DNA of 64,000 nucleotides from contig JADJII010000015.1 in NCBI GenBank assembly GCA_016707075.1, positions 62,001 to 126,000 of the forward strand, read 5' to 3'. A program made the position numbers and the translations under genes. The notes beneath the pieces are model-generated. The model was given only the letters and a program-made list of their open reading frames with translations, did no database searches and had not been told where the DNA came from. The stretch is from Egaibacter danicus (GTDB lineage: Bacteria > Pseudomonadota > Gammaproteobacteria > Burkholderiales > Burkholderiaceae_C). Positions 8,869-17,403 of the stretch are shown here, piece by piece; the first letter of the stretch is position 1, and each line of letters opens with the position of its first letter.

Positions 8869-9705
8869 TCAGGCGCTCTCGCGGTCGTCAAGGGGAGCTG
8901 CAGAGTCGCGCTCGATCCGGCTCAGCGCGTCCGCCGCACGGTGCAGTGCTGGTAGCAGGCCCAGGGCCTTGTCGGGGGTGAGCCGCATCACGGGCGCCTG
9001 CACCGCCACGCACAGATTGGAACGGCCGTTGGCACTAGGTACAAGAACCGCGACGCACAGCAAGCCGGGCAGGAATTCTTCGTTGTCCAAGGCGAAGCCC
9101 TGGCGCTTGACCTGTTTGATCTCTTCCTCCAGCGCATCCAGGTTAGTCACCGTCTTGGGCGTAAAGGCTTCGAGAGGAGCATGTGCCAGCAGACGTTGGC
9201 GCTGTGCGGGCGTCATCCCGGCCAGAAACACCTTTCCACTGGCCGAACAATGCACTGGCACCCGTGAACCCGAGTGCAGATAGAAGCGCAGCGGCGCGGG
9301 TGTCTCCACGCGGTCAAGGTACATCACCTCACTGCCGCTGAGCGCGGTTAGGTTGCAGCTCTCGCCTACCTCGTTGACTAGCGAACGCAGCACGCTATGG
9401 CGCGCACCATGAAAGGTGTCGTTGAGCAATAGGTTTTCGGCCAGTTTGCGCAGCCGCACGCCGGTGCCGTACTGACGGTTGTCACCATTGCGCTCCAGCA
9501 GGCCAGCACTCTCGAGCTGTTGCAGCATGCGGTGCAACGTGGGCTTGGGGATGTTGGTTTCCTCCGACAGGCTTTGCAGCGAGAAGAACTGGTCTTTGGA
9601 CGCGACCACCTCCAGCAGTGCGAACAGGCGCAGTGTCGGGGTGTCACCGTTGATTTCCAACGGGGCTTGAACAGGAGCAGGCACGCTTTTCATGGGGCCG
9701 ATCAT
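8869..9705 (-). CDS. IclR-family transcriptional regulator, likely regulator of the xsc operon
   Basis: The protein has 278 residues. An N-terminal winged helix (LRLFALLEVVASKDQFFSLQ, then the recognition helix region IPKPTLHRMLQQLESAGLLER) is followed by the IclR ligand domain (HCSASGKVFLAGM, GFALDNEEFLPGL). It is divergent from xsc with 158 bases between the starts; that region contains two short palindromes and a promoter-like sequence. It is followed closely by cobS-cobT. IclR regulators often bind the divergent promoter and sense a pathway intermediate; sulfoacetaldehyde or its precursor is a reasonable guess. The family call is firm, the target and ligand are inferred from position. Confidence 0.9.
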   Translation of the reverse strand: MIGPMKSVPAPVQAPLEINGDTPTLRLFALLEVVASKDQFFSLQSLSEETNIPKPTLHRMLQQLESAGLLERNGDNRQYGTGVRLRKLAENLLLNDTFHGARHSVLRSLVNEVGESCNLTALSGSEVMYLDRVETPAPLRFYLHSGSRVPVHCSASGKVFLAGMTPAQRQRLLAHAPLEAFTPKTVTNLDALEEEIKQVKRQGFALDNEEFLPGLLCVAVLVPSANGRSNLCVAVQAPVMRLTPDKALGLLPALHRAADALSRIERDSAAPLDDRESA

Positions 9706-9736
9706 AGTTTATTTTCAACAAATAACAAAAAAAGTT

Positions 9737-9810
9737 CCAATAATTGGTATTTCAATTGACTTTGGGGAAAAATGGTCATAAAGTCATCTCACATTCCACA
9801 AATCGGAATG
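9737..9810 (+). promoter_or_regulatory. iclR-xsc divergent control region: two palindromes and a sigma70-like promoter
   Basis: Seen: an 11-base palindrome CCAATAATTGG at 9737-9747, and an inverted repeat CATTCC-N7-GGAATG at 9792-9810. Between them a TTGACT hexamer at 9756-9761 is followed at 17-base spacing by TAAAGT (9779-9784). The second palindrome would lie just downstream of that start and could be an operator; the first sits upstream of the -35 hexamer. Assignment to the divergent IclR protein is inference. Confidence 0.45.
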
Positions 9811-9863
9811 CAATGTTTCATATTCAGCCAACCAACTACCGGCCAGCGCCGCAGGAGACATCG

Positions 9864-11681
9864 ATGAGCAAGAATCCCACCGACACCCGCACCGTCGTCA
9901 GCGGCGTGCAAAAAATGACGCCTTCCGAGGCATTTGTGGAAACCCTGGTCGCCAACGGCGTGACCGACATGTTTGGCATCATGGGCTCGGCCTTCATGGA
10001 CGCCATGGACATTTTCGCACCTGCGGGGATTCGCCTCATTCCGGTGGTGCACGAGCAAGGCGCTGCCCACATGGCCGACGGCTACGCACGCGTGTCCGGT
10101 CGCCACGGAGTGACCATCGGCCAGAACGGCCCCGGCATCAGCAACTGCGTGACCGCTATTGCTGCGGCTTACTGGGCACACAGCCCGGTCGTGATCATCA
10201 CCCCTGAGACCGGCACCACCGGTATCGGCCTGGGTGGCTTTCAGGAAGCCAACCAATTGCCCATGTTCGAAGAGTTCACCAAGTACCAGGGTCACGTGAC
10301 ACATCCCAAGCGCATGGCCGAGTACACGGCTCGCTGCTTTGACCGCGCCATGAGCGACAACGGCCCTACCCAGCTCAACATCCCACGTGATTATTTCTAC
10401 GGTGAGATCGAGTGCGAGATTCCAAAGCCACAGCGCGTTGACCGTGGTGCAGGTGGTGAAGCCAGTCTGGCCGCTGCGGCGGAACTGCTGGCCACTGCCA
10501 AGTTCCCAGTCATTCTGGCAGGGGGCGGTGTGGTAATGGGCGAAGCCGTGGATGCGTGCAAGGCCTTGGCCGAGCGCCTGGGTGCCCCTGTGGTGACCGG
10601 CTACCTGCGTAACGACGCTTTCCCTGCCAGCCACGAATTGTGGGCCGGCCCCTTGGGTTACCAGGGTTCCAAGGCTGCCATGAAGCTGATTGCTCAGGCC
10701 GACGTTGTGATCGCTCTGGGTTCGCGCATGGGTCCTTTTGGTACCCTGCCACAGCACGGCATGGACTACTGGCCAAAGACAGCCAAGATCATCCAGGTCG
10801 AAGCCGACCACACCAACCTGGGTCTGGTGAAGAAGATATCTGTCGGCATCTGTGGCGATGCCAAGGCCACTGCTCTGGAACTGACTAAGCGGCTGACCGG
10901 CAAGACCCTGGCCTGCGACGCCACCAAGGCCGAGCGCGCTAAGACCATCGCCAGCGAAAAAGCTGCTTGGGAGAAAGAACTTGACGAGTGGACGCACGAG
11001 AAAGATGCCTTCAGCCTCGACATGATTGAAGAGAACAAGAAGGAAGTGACCTTCAACGGCGGTGAGTACCTACACCCTCGCCAAGTTCTGCGCGAGCTGG
11101 AAAAGGCCATGCCCCCACGAGCGATGGTGTCTACCGACATTGGGAACATCAACTCGGTCGCCAACAGCTACCTGCGTTTCGAAGAGCCCCGCAGCTTCTT
11201 CGCGCCCATGAGCTTCGGTAACTGTGGCTACGCACTGCCCACGATCATCGGCGCCAAGCTGGCCGCCATGGACCGCCCCGCCATCGCTTACGCTGGCGAC
11301 GGTGCCTGGGCCATGAGTATGGTCGAAATCCTGACCGCCGTGCGCCATGACATTCCCGTGACGGCTGTCGTGTTCCACAACCGTCAGTGGGGTGCAGAGA
11401 AGAAGAATCAGGTCGACTTCTACAACCGCCGCTTCGTCGCTGCTGAGTTGGAAAACGAGAGCTGGTCCGAAATGGCCAAGGCCATGGGCGCCGAAGGCAT
11501 CGTGGTGGACAAGCTGGAAGATGTGGGTTCCGCACTCAAGAAAGCCATCGACATGCAGATGAACGAAGGCAAGACCTGCGTCATCGAGATCATGTGCACC
11601 CGTGAACTGGGCGACCCGTTCCGCCGCGATGCGCTGGCCAAGCCAGTGCGCTTCCTCGACAAGTATAAAGACTACGTCTGA
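9864..11681 (+). CDS. xsc: Sulfoacetaldehyde acetyltransferase (EC 2.3.3.15)
   Basis: The protein has 605 residues from the ATG at 9864, which has the ribosome site AGGAGA just upstream. Xsc is a thiamine-diphosphate enzyme that splits sulfoacetaldehyde with phosphate into acetyl phosphate and sulfite. Seen: the activating Glu64 in VVHEQGAAHMADGYAR, the Xsc-like stretch near residues 105-125 (PETGTTGIGLGGFQEANQLP), and the ThDP/Mg motif starting at Gly478-Asp479-Gly480 (GDGAWAMS) and ending at HNRQWG. The next gene is pta, 17 bases on, as in other sulfonate degraders. This is the point where the taurine branch converges. The length and motifs are intact. Confidence 0.96.
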   Translation: MSKNPTDTRTVVSGVQKMTPSEAFVETLVANGVTDMFGIMGSAFMDAMDIFAPAGIRLIPVVHEQGAAHMADGYARVSGRHGVTIGQNGPGISNCVTAIAAAYWAHSPVVIITPETGTTGIGLGGFQEANQLPMFEEFTKYQGHVTHPKRMAEYTARCFDRAMSDNGPTQLNIPRDYFYGEIECEIPKPQRVDRGAGGEASLAAAAELLATAKFPVILAGGGVVMGEAVDACKALAERLGAPVVTGYLRNDAFPASHELWAGPLGYQGSKAAMKLIAQADVVIALGSRMGPFGTLPQHGMDYWPKTAKIIQVEADHTNLGLVKKISVGICGDAKATALELTKRLTGKTLACDATKAERAKTIASEKAAWEKELDEWTHEKDAFSLDMIEENKKEVTFNGGEYLHPRQVLRELEKAMPPRAMVSTDIGNINSVANSYLRFEEPRSFFAPMSFGNCGYALPTIIGAKLAAMDRPAIAYAGDGAWAMSMVEILTAVRHDIPVTAVVFHNRQWGAEKKNQVDFYNRRFVAAELENESWSEMAKAMGAEGIVVDKLEDVGSALKKAIDMQMNEGKTCVIEIMCTRELGDPFRRDALAKPVRFLDKYKDYV

Positions 11682-11698
11682 ATACCGGGTGCCAGACC

Positions 11699-12673
11699 AT
11701 GACGACCTCGTCAGCGTCCAGCCCCGCAAACGCCAGTCCCCTGGGTGTCCTCCACCCTCGGTTGCTGGCGTTGATCGCTCAGGCCCGTGAGCAGGCGGCG
11801 GCAACGCCACCAGCCGTAGGGCTGGTTTACCCGTGCGATACCCTCGCCATTCAGGCCGCTGTGCAGATTGCCCATACCGGCATTGCGCGCCCGGTGCTGA
11901 TCGGGCCGCGCAGCGAGATCTACCGCGCCGCCGACGCGGTCGAACTCGACATCGGCGCCTTCGAAGTTGTGGAAACCCACAGCGCGGCGCCTGCCGCTGC
12001 CGCTGCGCACGCAACGCGTCTGGTGCACGAAGGCGCGTTGGCCTCGCTAATGAAAGGCTCGCTGCACACCGACGAACTGATGTCGGCCGTGGTGAACCGC
12101 GAGACCGGTTTGCGCACCGGCAAGCGGATCAGCCACGCGTTTCTGTTCGACCTGCCGCGTTATCACAAGCTGTTGACCCTGGCCGACTGCGTGGTCAACA
12201 TCGCACCCGACCTCAAGACCAAGCGCGACGTGCTGGGCAACGCGGTCACGCTCCTGCAAACGCTGGGCGTCCAAGAGCCCAAGGTGGCCATTGTGTCGGC
12301 GGTGGAGTCGGTGAACCCGGCGATTATCGCCACGCTGGATGCCCAGGCACTGGTCGAAATGGCCCAAGCCGGCGAGTGGCCCGGCGCCGTCGTCGAAGGC
12401 CCGTTCGGTTTCGATAACGCGTTCTCGGCTGTGGCTGCGCGCATCAAGGGCATGAAGAGTCAGGTGGCCGGCAACGCCGACCTGATGATCATGCCCGACC
12501 TCAACGCCAGCAACATGCTCTACAAGAGTTTTGTATACGTGGGTGGCGGCGAATGTGCCGGCCTGGTGCTGGGCGCCAAAGTGCCCATCGTGCTCACCTC
12601 TCGCGCCGACTCGCTCTTGGCCCGCATTGCCTCTGTCGCCCTGGCCACGCTGGCCAGCCGCGCACCCACCTGA
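11699..12673 (+). CDS. pta: Phosphate acetyltransferase
   Basis: The protein has 324 residues, the short Pta form with a single PTA_PTB domain. It converts the acetyl phosphate made by Xsc to acetyl-CoA. Seen: MKGSLHTDELMSAV, the conserved VVEGPFGFDNAFS segment, and PDLNASNMLYKSF near the C-terminus, all typical of phosphate acetyl/butyryl transferases. It starts 17 bases after xsc and ends 19 bases before soeA, in one operon. Pairing of xsc with pta is the standard arrangement for carbon assimilation from sulfoacetaldehyde. Confidence 0.95.
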   Translation: MTTSSASSPANASPLGVLHPRLLALIAQAREQAAATPPAVGLVYPCDTLAIQAAVQIAHTGIARPVLIGPRSEIYRAADAVELDIGAFEVVETHSAAPAAAAAHATRLVHEGALASLMKGSLHTDELMSAVVNRETGLRTGKRISHAFLFDLPRYHKLLTLADCVVNIAPDLKTKRDVLGNAVTLLQTLGVQEPKVAIVSAVESVNPAIIATLDAQALVEMAQAGEWPGAVVEGPFGFDNAFSAVAARIKGMKSQVAGNADLMIMPDLNASNMLYKSFVYVGGGECAGLVLGAKVPIVLTSRADSLLARIASVALATLASRAPT

Positions 12674-12692
12674 CCCCAAAGGACGCCACACC

Positions 12693-15641
12693 GTGTTCAA
12701 GTTCTTGTCTTCCGAACCACTGCACGACCCGCTGTCGTCGCCAACGCCTACGGCCGACACAGAGGTCAAGTGCACTACCTGCTACATGTGCGCCTGCCGC
12801 TGCGGTATCCGTGTGCACTTGCGCGACGGCGAGGTGCGTTACATAGATGGCAATCCCAACCACCCGCTGAACCAGGGCGTGATCTGCGCCAAGGGCTCGT
12901 CAGGCATCATGAAGCAGGTGTCGCCTGCGCGCCTCACGCAGCCTCTGCTGCGCAAACCCGGCAGCGAACGCGGCGCCGGCGAGTTCGACGTGATCTCGTG
13001 GGAGCACGCCTTCGACCTGCTGACCGAACGTCTCGCCAAGATCCGCGCCACCGACCCCAAGAAGTTCGCGCTGTTCACAGGGCGCGACCAGATGCAGGCC
13101 CTCACCGGTCTGTTCGCGCGCCAGTTCGGAACGCCCAACTACGCGGCGCACGGTGGCTTTTGCTCGGTCAACATGGCCGCCGGCATGATCTACACCGTGG
13201 GAGGCAGTTTCTGGGAGTTTGGTGGCCCCGACCTAGACCGCGCCAAACTCTTCGTGATGCTGGGAACGGCCGAGGACCACCACAGCAACCCGATGAAGGT
13301 GGCGCTGTCCAAGTTCAAGCGCGCGGGCGGGCGGTTCATTTCCATCAACCCGGTGCGCACCGGCTATTCGGCCATCGCCGACGAGTGGATCCCCATCAAG
13401 CCCGGAACCGACGGCGCCCTGCTAATGGCCCTGCTGCACGAGCTGATTGCCCAGGACCTGTTTGACCACGCCTTCGTGAAGCGCTTCACCAACGGCCCGC
13501 AACTCGTGGTGCTCGATGAAGGCGAACGCGAAGGCCTGTTCGCCTACGACCCGAACCCCGAGAAGGGCCCACCGGGCGACGGCCGGCACCCGCACAACAA
13601 GCTGGTGTGGGACAAGGCCAGCGGCAGCATCAAGAACGCCTACCCGGAAGGCATTGCCGACGGTTGCGATCCGGCCCTAGAAGGCCACTACACGCTGGCC
13701 GACGGCACGCACGTGGCACCGTCGTTCCAGTTGCTGCGCGAGCGCGTGGCCAGCTGCACGCCCGAGTGGGCGCAGTCCATCACAGGCATTGACGCCGCCC
13801 GCATCCGCAAGCTGGCCCGTGAGATGGGCAACACGGCGCTGAAGCAGGCGTTCGACATGCCCATCCCTTGGACGGACGCATGGGGCAAGGTGCACCCCAC
13901 CACACAGGCGCGCCCGGTGGCGTTTCACGCCATGCGCGGCCTGGCCGCGCACTCCAACGGTTTTCAGACCGTGCGCTCGCTGGCCGTGCTGATGAGCATT
14001 TTGGGCACGATTGACGCGCCTGGCGGCTTTCGCCACAAGGCGCCCTACCCGCGCCATATCGTGCCGAACTACCGGGCCTTCAACGACCCGGCCATGATCA
14101 AGCCGAACACGCCGCTGAATGCCGCGCCTCTCGGTTTTCCTGCGAGTCCAGACGAGCTGGCGATCAACGCCGATGGCTCGCCGATCCGCATCGACCACGC
14201 CTTTTCGTGGGAGCACCCCCTATCGGCCCACGGCCTGATGCACAACGTCATCACCAACGCCGTGAAGGGTGATCCCTACCGCATCGACACGCTGATGATC
14301 TTCATGGCCAACATGGCCTGGAACAGTTCCATGAACACCATGGCGGTGCGCGAGATGCTCAACCGCAAGGACGACAAGGGCGAACACATGATCCCCTTCC
14401 TGGTGGTGTGCGACGCCTTCCAGAGCGAGACCGTGGCCTTTGCTGACCTGGTGCTGCCCGATACCACCTATCTGGAGCGCCACGACGTAATGGGCATGCT
14501 CGACCGCCCCATTTCCGAATTCGACGGCCCGGTGGATTCGGTGCGCATTCCGGTGGTCAGGCCCATGGGCGAGTGCAAGCCGTTCCAGGAGGTGTTGATC
14601 GAAATCGCTTCGCGCCTGAAGTTCCCGGCCTTCACCACACCCGAGGGCGAGCGCAAGTTCAAGGGGTACACCGATTTCATCGTCAATTTCCAGCCAACGC
14701 CCGGTATCGGTTTCCTGATGGGCTGGCGCGGCAAGGATGGCGAGTCGCATCTGAAAGGCGAACCCAACCCCAGGCAGTGGGAGATGTACGAGAAGAACAA
14801 CTGCGTGTTCCAGTACCACATGCCCGAGTCCATGCACTACATGCGCAACTGGAACCGCGAGTACCTGGACTTCGCCAAGGACAAGGGCTGGCGCCAGAAG
14901 AACGATCCGGTGCAGATCGCGCTGTACTCCGACACGCTGCAGAGCTTTCGCCTCGCAGCCCAGGGTAAGACGCCGGGGCGCCAACCGCCGGATGCCTTGC
15001 GCCAGCGCGTGGACACCTATTTCGACCCGCTGCCGTTCTGGTACGCACCGCTGGAAGAAGAAGCCACCGATCTGCAGGCGTTTCCGCTCAATGCGATCAC
15101 CCAGCGCCCGATGGCCATGTACCACTCGTGGGACTCGCAAAACGCCTGGCTGCGTCAGATCCACAGCCACAACTACCTGCACGTGAACCCGGTCACCGCC
15201 ACCGCCGCCGGCATCGCCGACGGCGGCTGGGCCTGGGTGGAAAGTCAGTGGGGTCAGGTGCGCTGCATGGTGCGCCACTCCGAAGCGGTGGAGCCCGGCA
15301 CGGTGTGGACCTGGAACGCCATCGGCAAGGCCGACGGCGCCTGGCAGCTGGCCCCCGGCGCCGACGAGGCGCGCAAGGGTTTCCTACTGAACCACCTGAT
15401 CTCGGAAGAGCTGCCGTTTCCGGTGAACAAAGGCACTCCCAAGGGCGGCAAGACCATTAGCAACTCAGACCCCATCACCGGTCAGGCCGGCTGGTACGAC
15501 GTGCGCGTGCGCATCCGGCCCGCAGAGGCCGAAGAGGAAAAGATATCGTTCCCCCAGATGCCGAGCATGCCGTCCACGCCCGGCGTGGTGGGCAAGGCGG
15601 CCCGGGTAATGACCTACTTTGCCGGAGGGAAAAAACCATGA
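12693..15641 (+). CDS. soeA: Cytoplasmic sulfite dehydrogenase SoeA, molybdopterin (bis-MGD) catalytic subunit
   Basis: The GTG at 12693 is the best start: AAAGGA lies about 9 bases upstream and the frame then gives 982 residues, although the open frame runs back into pta. A [4Fe-4S] site is visible at Cys30, Cys33, Cys37 and Cys65 (TCYMCACRCG, VICAKG), followed by the MopB catalytic body and a C-terminal molydopterin dinucleotide-binding region (HSWDSQNAWLRQIHSHNYLH). There is no Tat signal peptide, so it works in the cytoplasm. SoeABC oxidises sulfite to sulfate and passes electrons to the quinone pool. Placement directly after xsc-pta, which release sulfite, supports this over polysulfide or tetrathionate reductase assignments within the same family. 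Confidence 0.88.
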   Translation: MFKFLSSEPLHDPLSSPTPTADTEVKCTTCYMCACRCGIRVHLRDGEVRYIDGNPNHPLNQGVICAKGSSGIMKQVSPARLTQPLLRKPGSERGAGEFDVISWEHAFDLLTERLAKIRATDPKKFALFTGRDQMQALTGLFARQFGTPNYAAHGGFCSVNMAAGMIYTVGGSFWEFGGPDLDRAKLFVMLGTAEDHHSNPMKVALSKFKRAGGRFISINPVRTGYSAIADEWIPIKPGTDGALLMALLHELIAQDLFDHAFVKRFTNGPQLVVLDEGEREGLFAYDPNPEKGPPGDGRHPHNKLVWDKASGSIKNAYPEGIADGCDPALEGHYTLADGTHVAPSFQLLRERVASCTPEWAQSITGIDAARIRKLAREMGNTALKQAFDMPIPWTDAWGKVHPTTQARPVAFHAMRGLAAHSNGFQTVRSLAVLMSILGTIDAPGGFRHKAPYPRHIVPNYRAFNDPAMIKPNTPLNAAPLGFPASPDELAINADGSPIRIDHAFSWEHPLSAHGLMHNVITNAVKGDPYRIDTLMIFMANMAWNSSMNTMAVREMLNRKDDKGEHMIPFLVVCDAFQSETVAFADLVLPDTTYLERHDVMGMLDRPISEFDGPVDSVRIPVVRPMGECKPFQEVLIEIASRLKFPAFTTPEGERKFKGYTDFIVNFQPTPGIGFLMGWRGKDGESHLKGEPNPRQWEMYEKNNCVFQYHMPESMHYMRNWNREYLDFAKDKGWRQKNDPVQIALYSDTLQSFRLAAQGKTPGRQPPDALRQRVDTYFDPLPFWYAPLEEEATDLQAFPLNAITQRPMAMYHSWDSQNAWLRQIHSHNYLHVNPVTATAAGIADGGWAWVESQWGQVRCMVRHSEAVEPGTVWTWNAIGKADGAWQLAPGADEARKGFLLNHLISEELPFPVNKGTPKGGKTISNSDPITGQAGWYDVRVRIRPAEAEEEKISFPQMPSMPSTPGVVGKAARVMTYFAGGKKP

Positions 15642-16388
15642 TGCAGTGGCTCAAAGACATCCTGCAATCAAACCTGGTCGACCCGCAGTCGTCCAGCGCC
15701 AGCAGACCTGCGGCGCCACCGCCGAGTGCGCGCGCCTTGCCCGGCGAAACCCTGGCCAAGCAGCTGGCCCTGGTGATCGACCTCAACGTGTGCGTGGGCT
15801 GCCACGCCTGCGTGACGTCCTGCAAGCAGTGGAACACCTCCGGGCAGCGCCGGCCCACTGGCCGACGTAAAGCCCTACGGCGCCGATCCGACCGGCACCT
15901 TCTTCAACCGTGTGCAGACCTACGAGGCCGGCACGTTTCCGGGCACCGACACCATCCACTTCCCAAAGAGCTGCCTGCACTGCGAAGACCCTCCGTGTGT
16001 GCCGGTGTGCCCCACGGGCGCGAGCTACAAGCGCAAAGAAGATGGCATCGTGCTGGTCGACTACGACAAGTGCATCGGCTGCAAATACTGCGCCTGGGCC
16101 TGCCCCTACGGCGCGCGTGAACTCGACGAAGAGCGCCAGGTGATGACCAAGTGCACCTTATGTGTGGACCGTGTCTACGACGAAAAGCTGGCACCCGAAG
16201 ACCGCAAACCTGCCTGCGTGAAGGCCTGCCCCACTGGTGCGCGCCTGTTCGGTGACGTAAAGGACCCGACCTCGGAAGTCTCCATCGCCATCCGCGAACG
16301 CGGCGGCTACGCGCTGATGCCCGAGTGGGAAACCACGCCGGCCAACCAGTACCTGCCACGCCGCGCCACCCCTTCGTCCGAAAGCTGA
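15638..16388 (+). CDS. soeB: Sulfite dehydrogenase SoeB, four-cluster [4Fe-4S] ferredoxin subunit (one-base frameshift)
   Basis: The ATG at 15638 overlaps the soeA stop. The frame breaks at the GGG run at 15842-15844: with one G removed, reading continues as a normal ferredoxin subunit to 16388 (about 250 residues). Four cysteine clusters are then present: VCVGCHACVTSC, CLHCEDPPCVPVCPTG, CIGCKYCAWACPYG, and CTLCVDR with CVKACPTGA. The subunit transfers electrons from SoeA to SoeC. Because the rest of the operon is intact, a sequencing or assembly error is as likely as a true mutation. If the frameshift is real, sulfite oxidation would fail and sulfite would accumulate. Confidence 0.88.
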
Positions 16389-16395
16389 GCAAACC

Positions 16396-17329
16396 ATGCA
16401 TCCCGCTTTTTCTATTCTGTTCTTTACCACGCTCGCGGGGGTGGCCCAGGGCCTGGCCGTGCTGCTGGCGCTGGCCACCTTGCTGGGCGTGGCCATGTCG
16501 CCCGGTTTTGTGCTGAACGCGCTGGTCGTGGCCGAGGTGCTGTTGATCGCCGGTCTGGCATCGTCGTTTCTGCACCTGGGACACAAGATGCGCGCCTGGC
16601 GCGCGGTGCTGATGTGGCGCACCTCGTGGATGTCGCGCGAAGTCATCGTGCTGCCAGCCTTCATCGGTCTGGTGGGCCTCTGGTGGCTCGCGCTGGCGCT
16701 GCACGCGAGCGCCGCCTGGGTGAAGCTGTTGCCCTGCCTGGTACTGCTGGGCTCGTTTGTCCTCTGGTACTGCACCGCCATGATTTACGCCAGCTTGCGC
16801 TTCATCGAAGAGTGGGCGCACCGCTTCCACCATCGTCAATTTCACGCTGATCGGTCTGTCTTCCGGCATGGTGCTGGCCTGCGCTCTGGCGGCTCTGGCG
16901 GGTGAAACCGCGTTCGTGGCCCGCTTCGGATCCACCACCCTGGTGCTCACTCTGCTGGCCTGGCTGGTGCGCTTCTTGTCCCTTCGCCGCAACGCAGCGA
17001 TTCGCCACAGGTCCACGCTGCAAAGCGCCACCGGCATCCGCGCACCGCAACTGGTGCAGAAGTCCATGGGCATGTCGGCGGGATCGTTCAATACGCGCGA
17101 GTTCTTTCATGGTGCCAGCGCGCTGGCGGTGAAAAATGTGAGACTCGGTTTCCAGGTGCTGACCTTTGCCGTGCCCGCGTTGTGTCTGCTGTGGGGTCTT
17201 TCCAGTGCCTCGACTGCGCCCTGGTTGCTGGCTCTGGTGTCGCAGGCACCGGGTTTGCTGGCCGAGCGTTGGTTCTTTTTTGCCCAGGCCAAACATCCGC
17301 AGAACCTGTATTACCAGACCGTTTCCTGA
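16396..17329 (+). CDS. soeC: Sulfite dehydrogenase SoeC, membrane anchor (DmsC-like; one-base frameshift)
   Basis: It starts 7 bases after soeB. The first frame (16396 to about 16828) encodes several hydrophobic helices and ends at IEEWAH; an extra C at 16827-16828 then shifts the frame. Continuing in the next frame gives more helices and a C-terminal tail ending at the TGA at 17327-17329, about 310 residues in all. DmsC-like subunits anchor the AB pair to the inner membrane and deliver electrons to quinone. The 3' third of this gene has a diverged second copy at about 19360-19660. The frameshift may be a sequence error, as in soeB. Confidence 0.85.
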
Positions 17330-17403
17330 TGCATGACGGTGCCGTGCCAACGCCCTATGACCACCCAAACAGGCGCGGCCCCTCCCCGGGGCCTGTTGAC
17401 CGC

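Noticed and set aside
9789..10997. Minus-strand open frame of 402 codons opposite xsc
   Set aside because: Antisense to the unmistakable xsc; no motif or ribosome site.
14220..15278. Minus-strand open frame of 352 codons opposite soeA
   Set aside because: Shadow of a high-GC gene; His/Val/Gly-rich with no domain, and soeA is clearly the coding strand.
12693..17329. Assignment of soeABC as a DMSO, tetrathionate or polysulfide reductase
   Set aside because: The catalytic subunit has no Tat signal and the operon follows xsc-pta, whose product is sulfite; a cytoplasmic sulfite dehydrogenase explains both.
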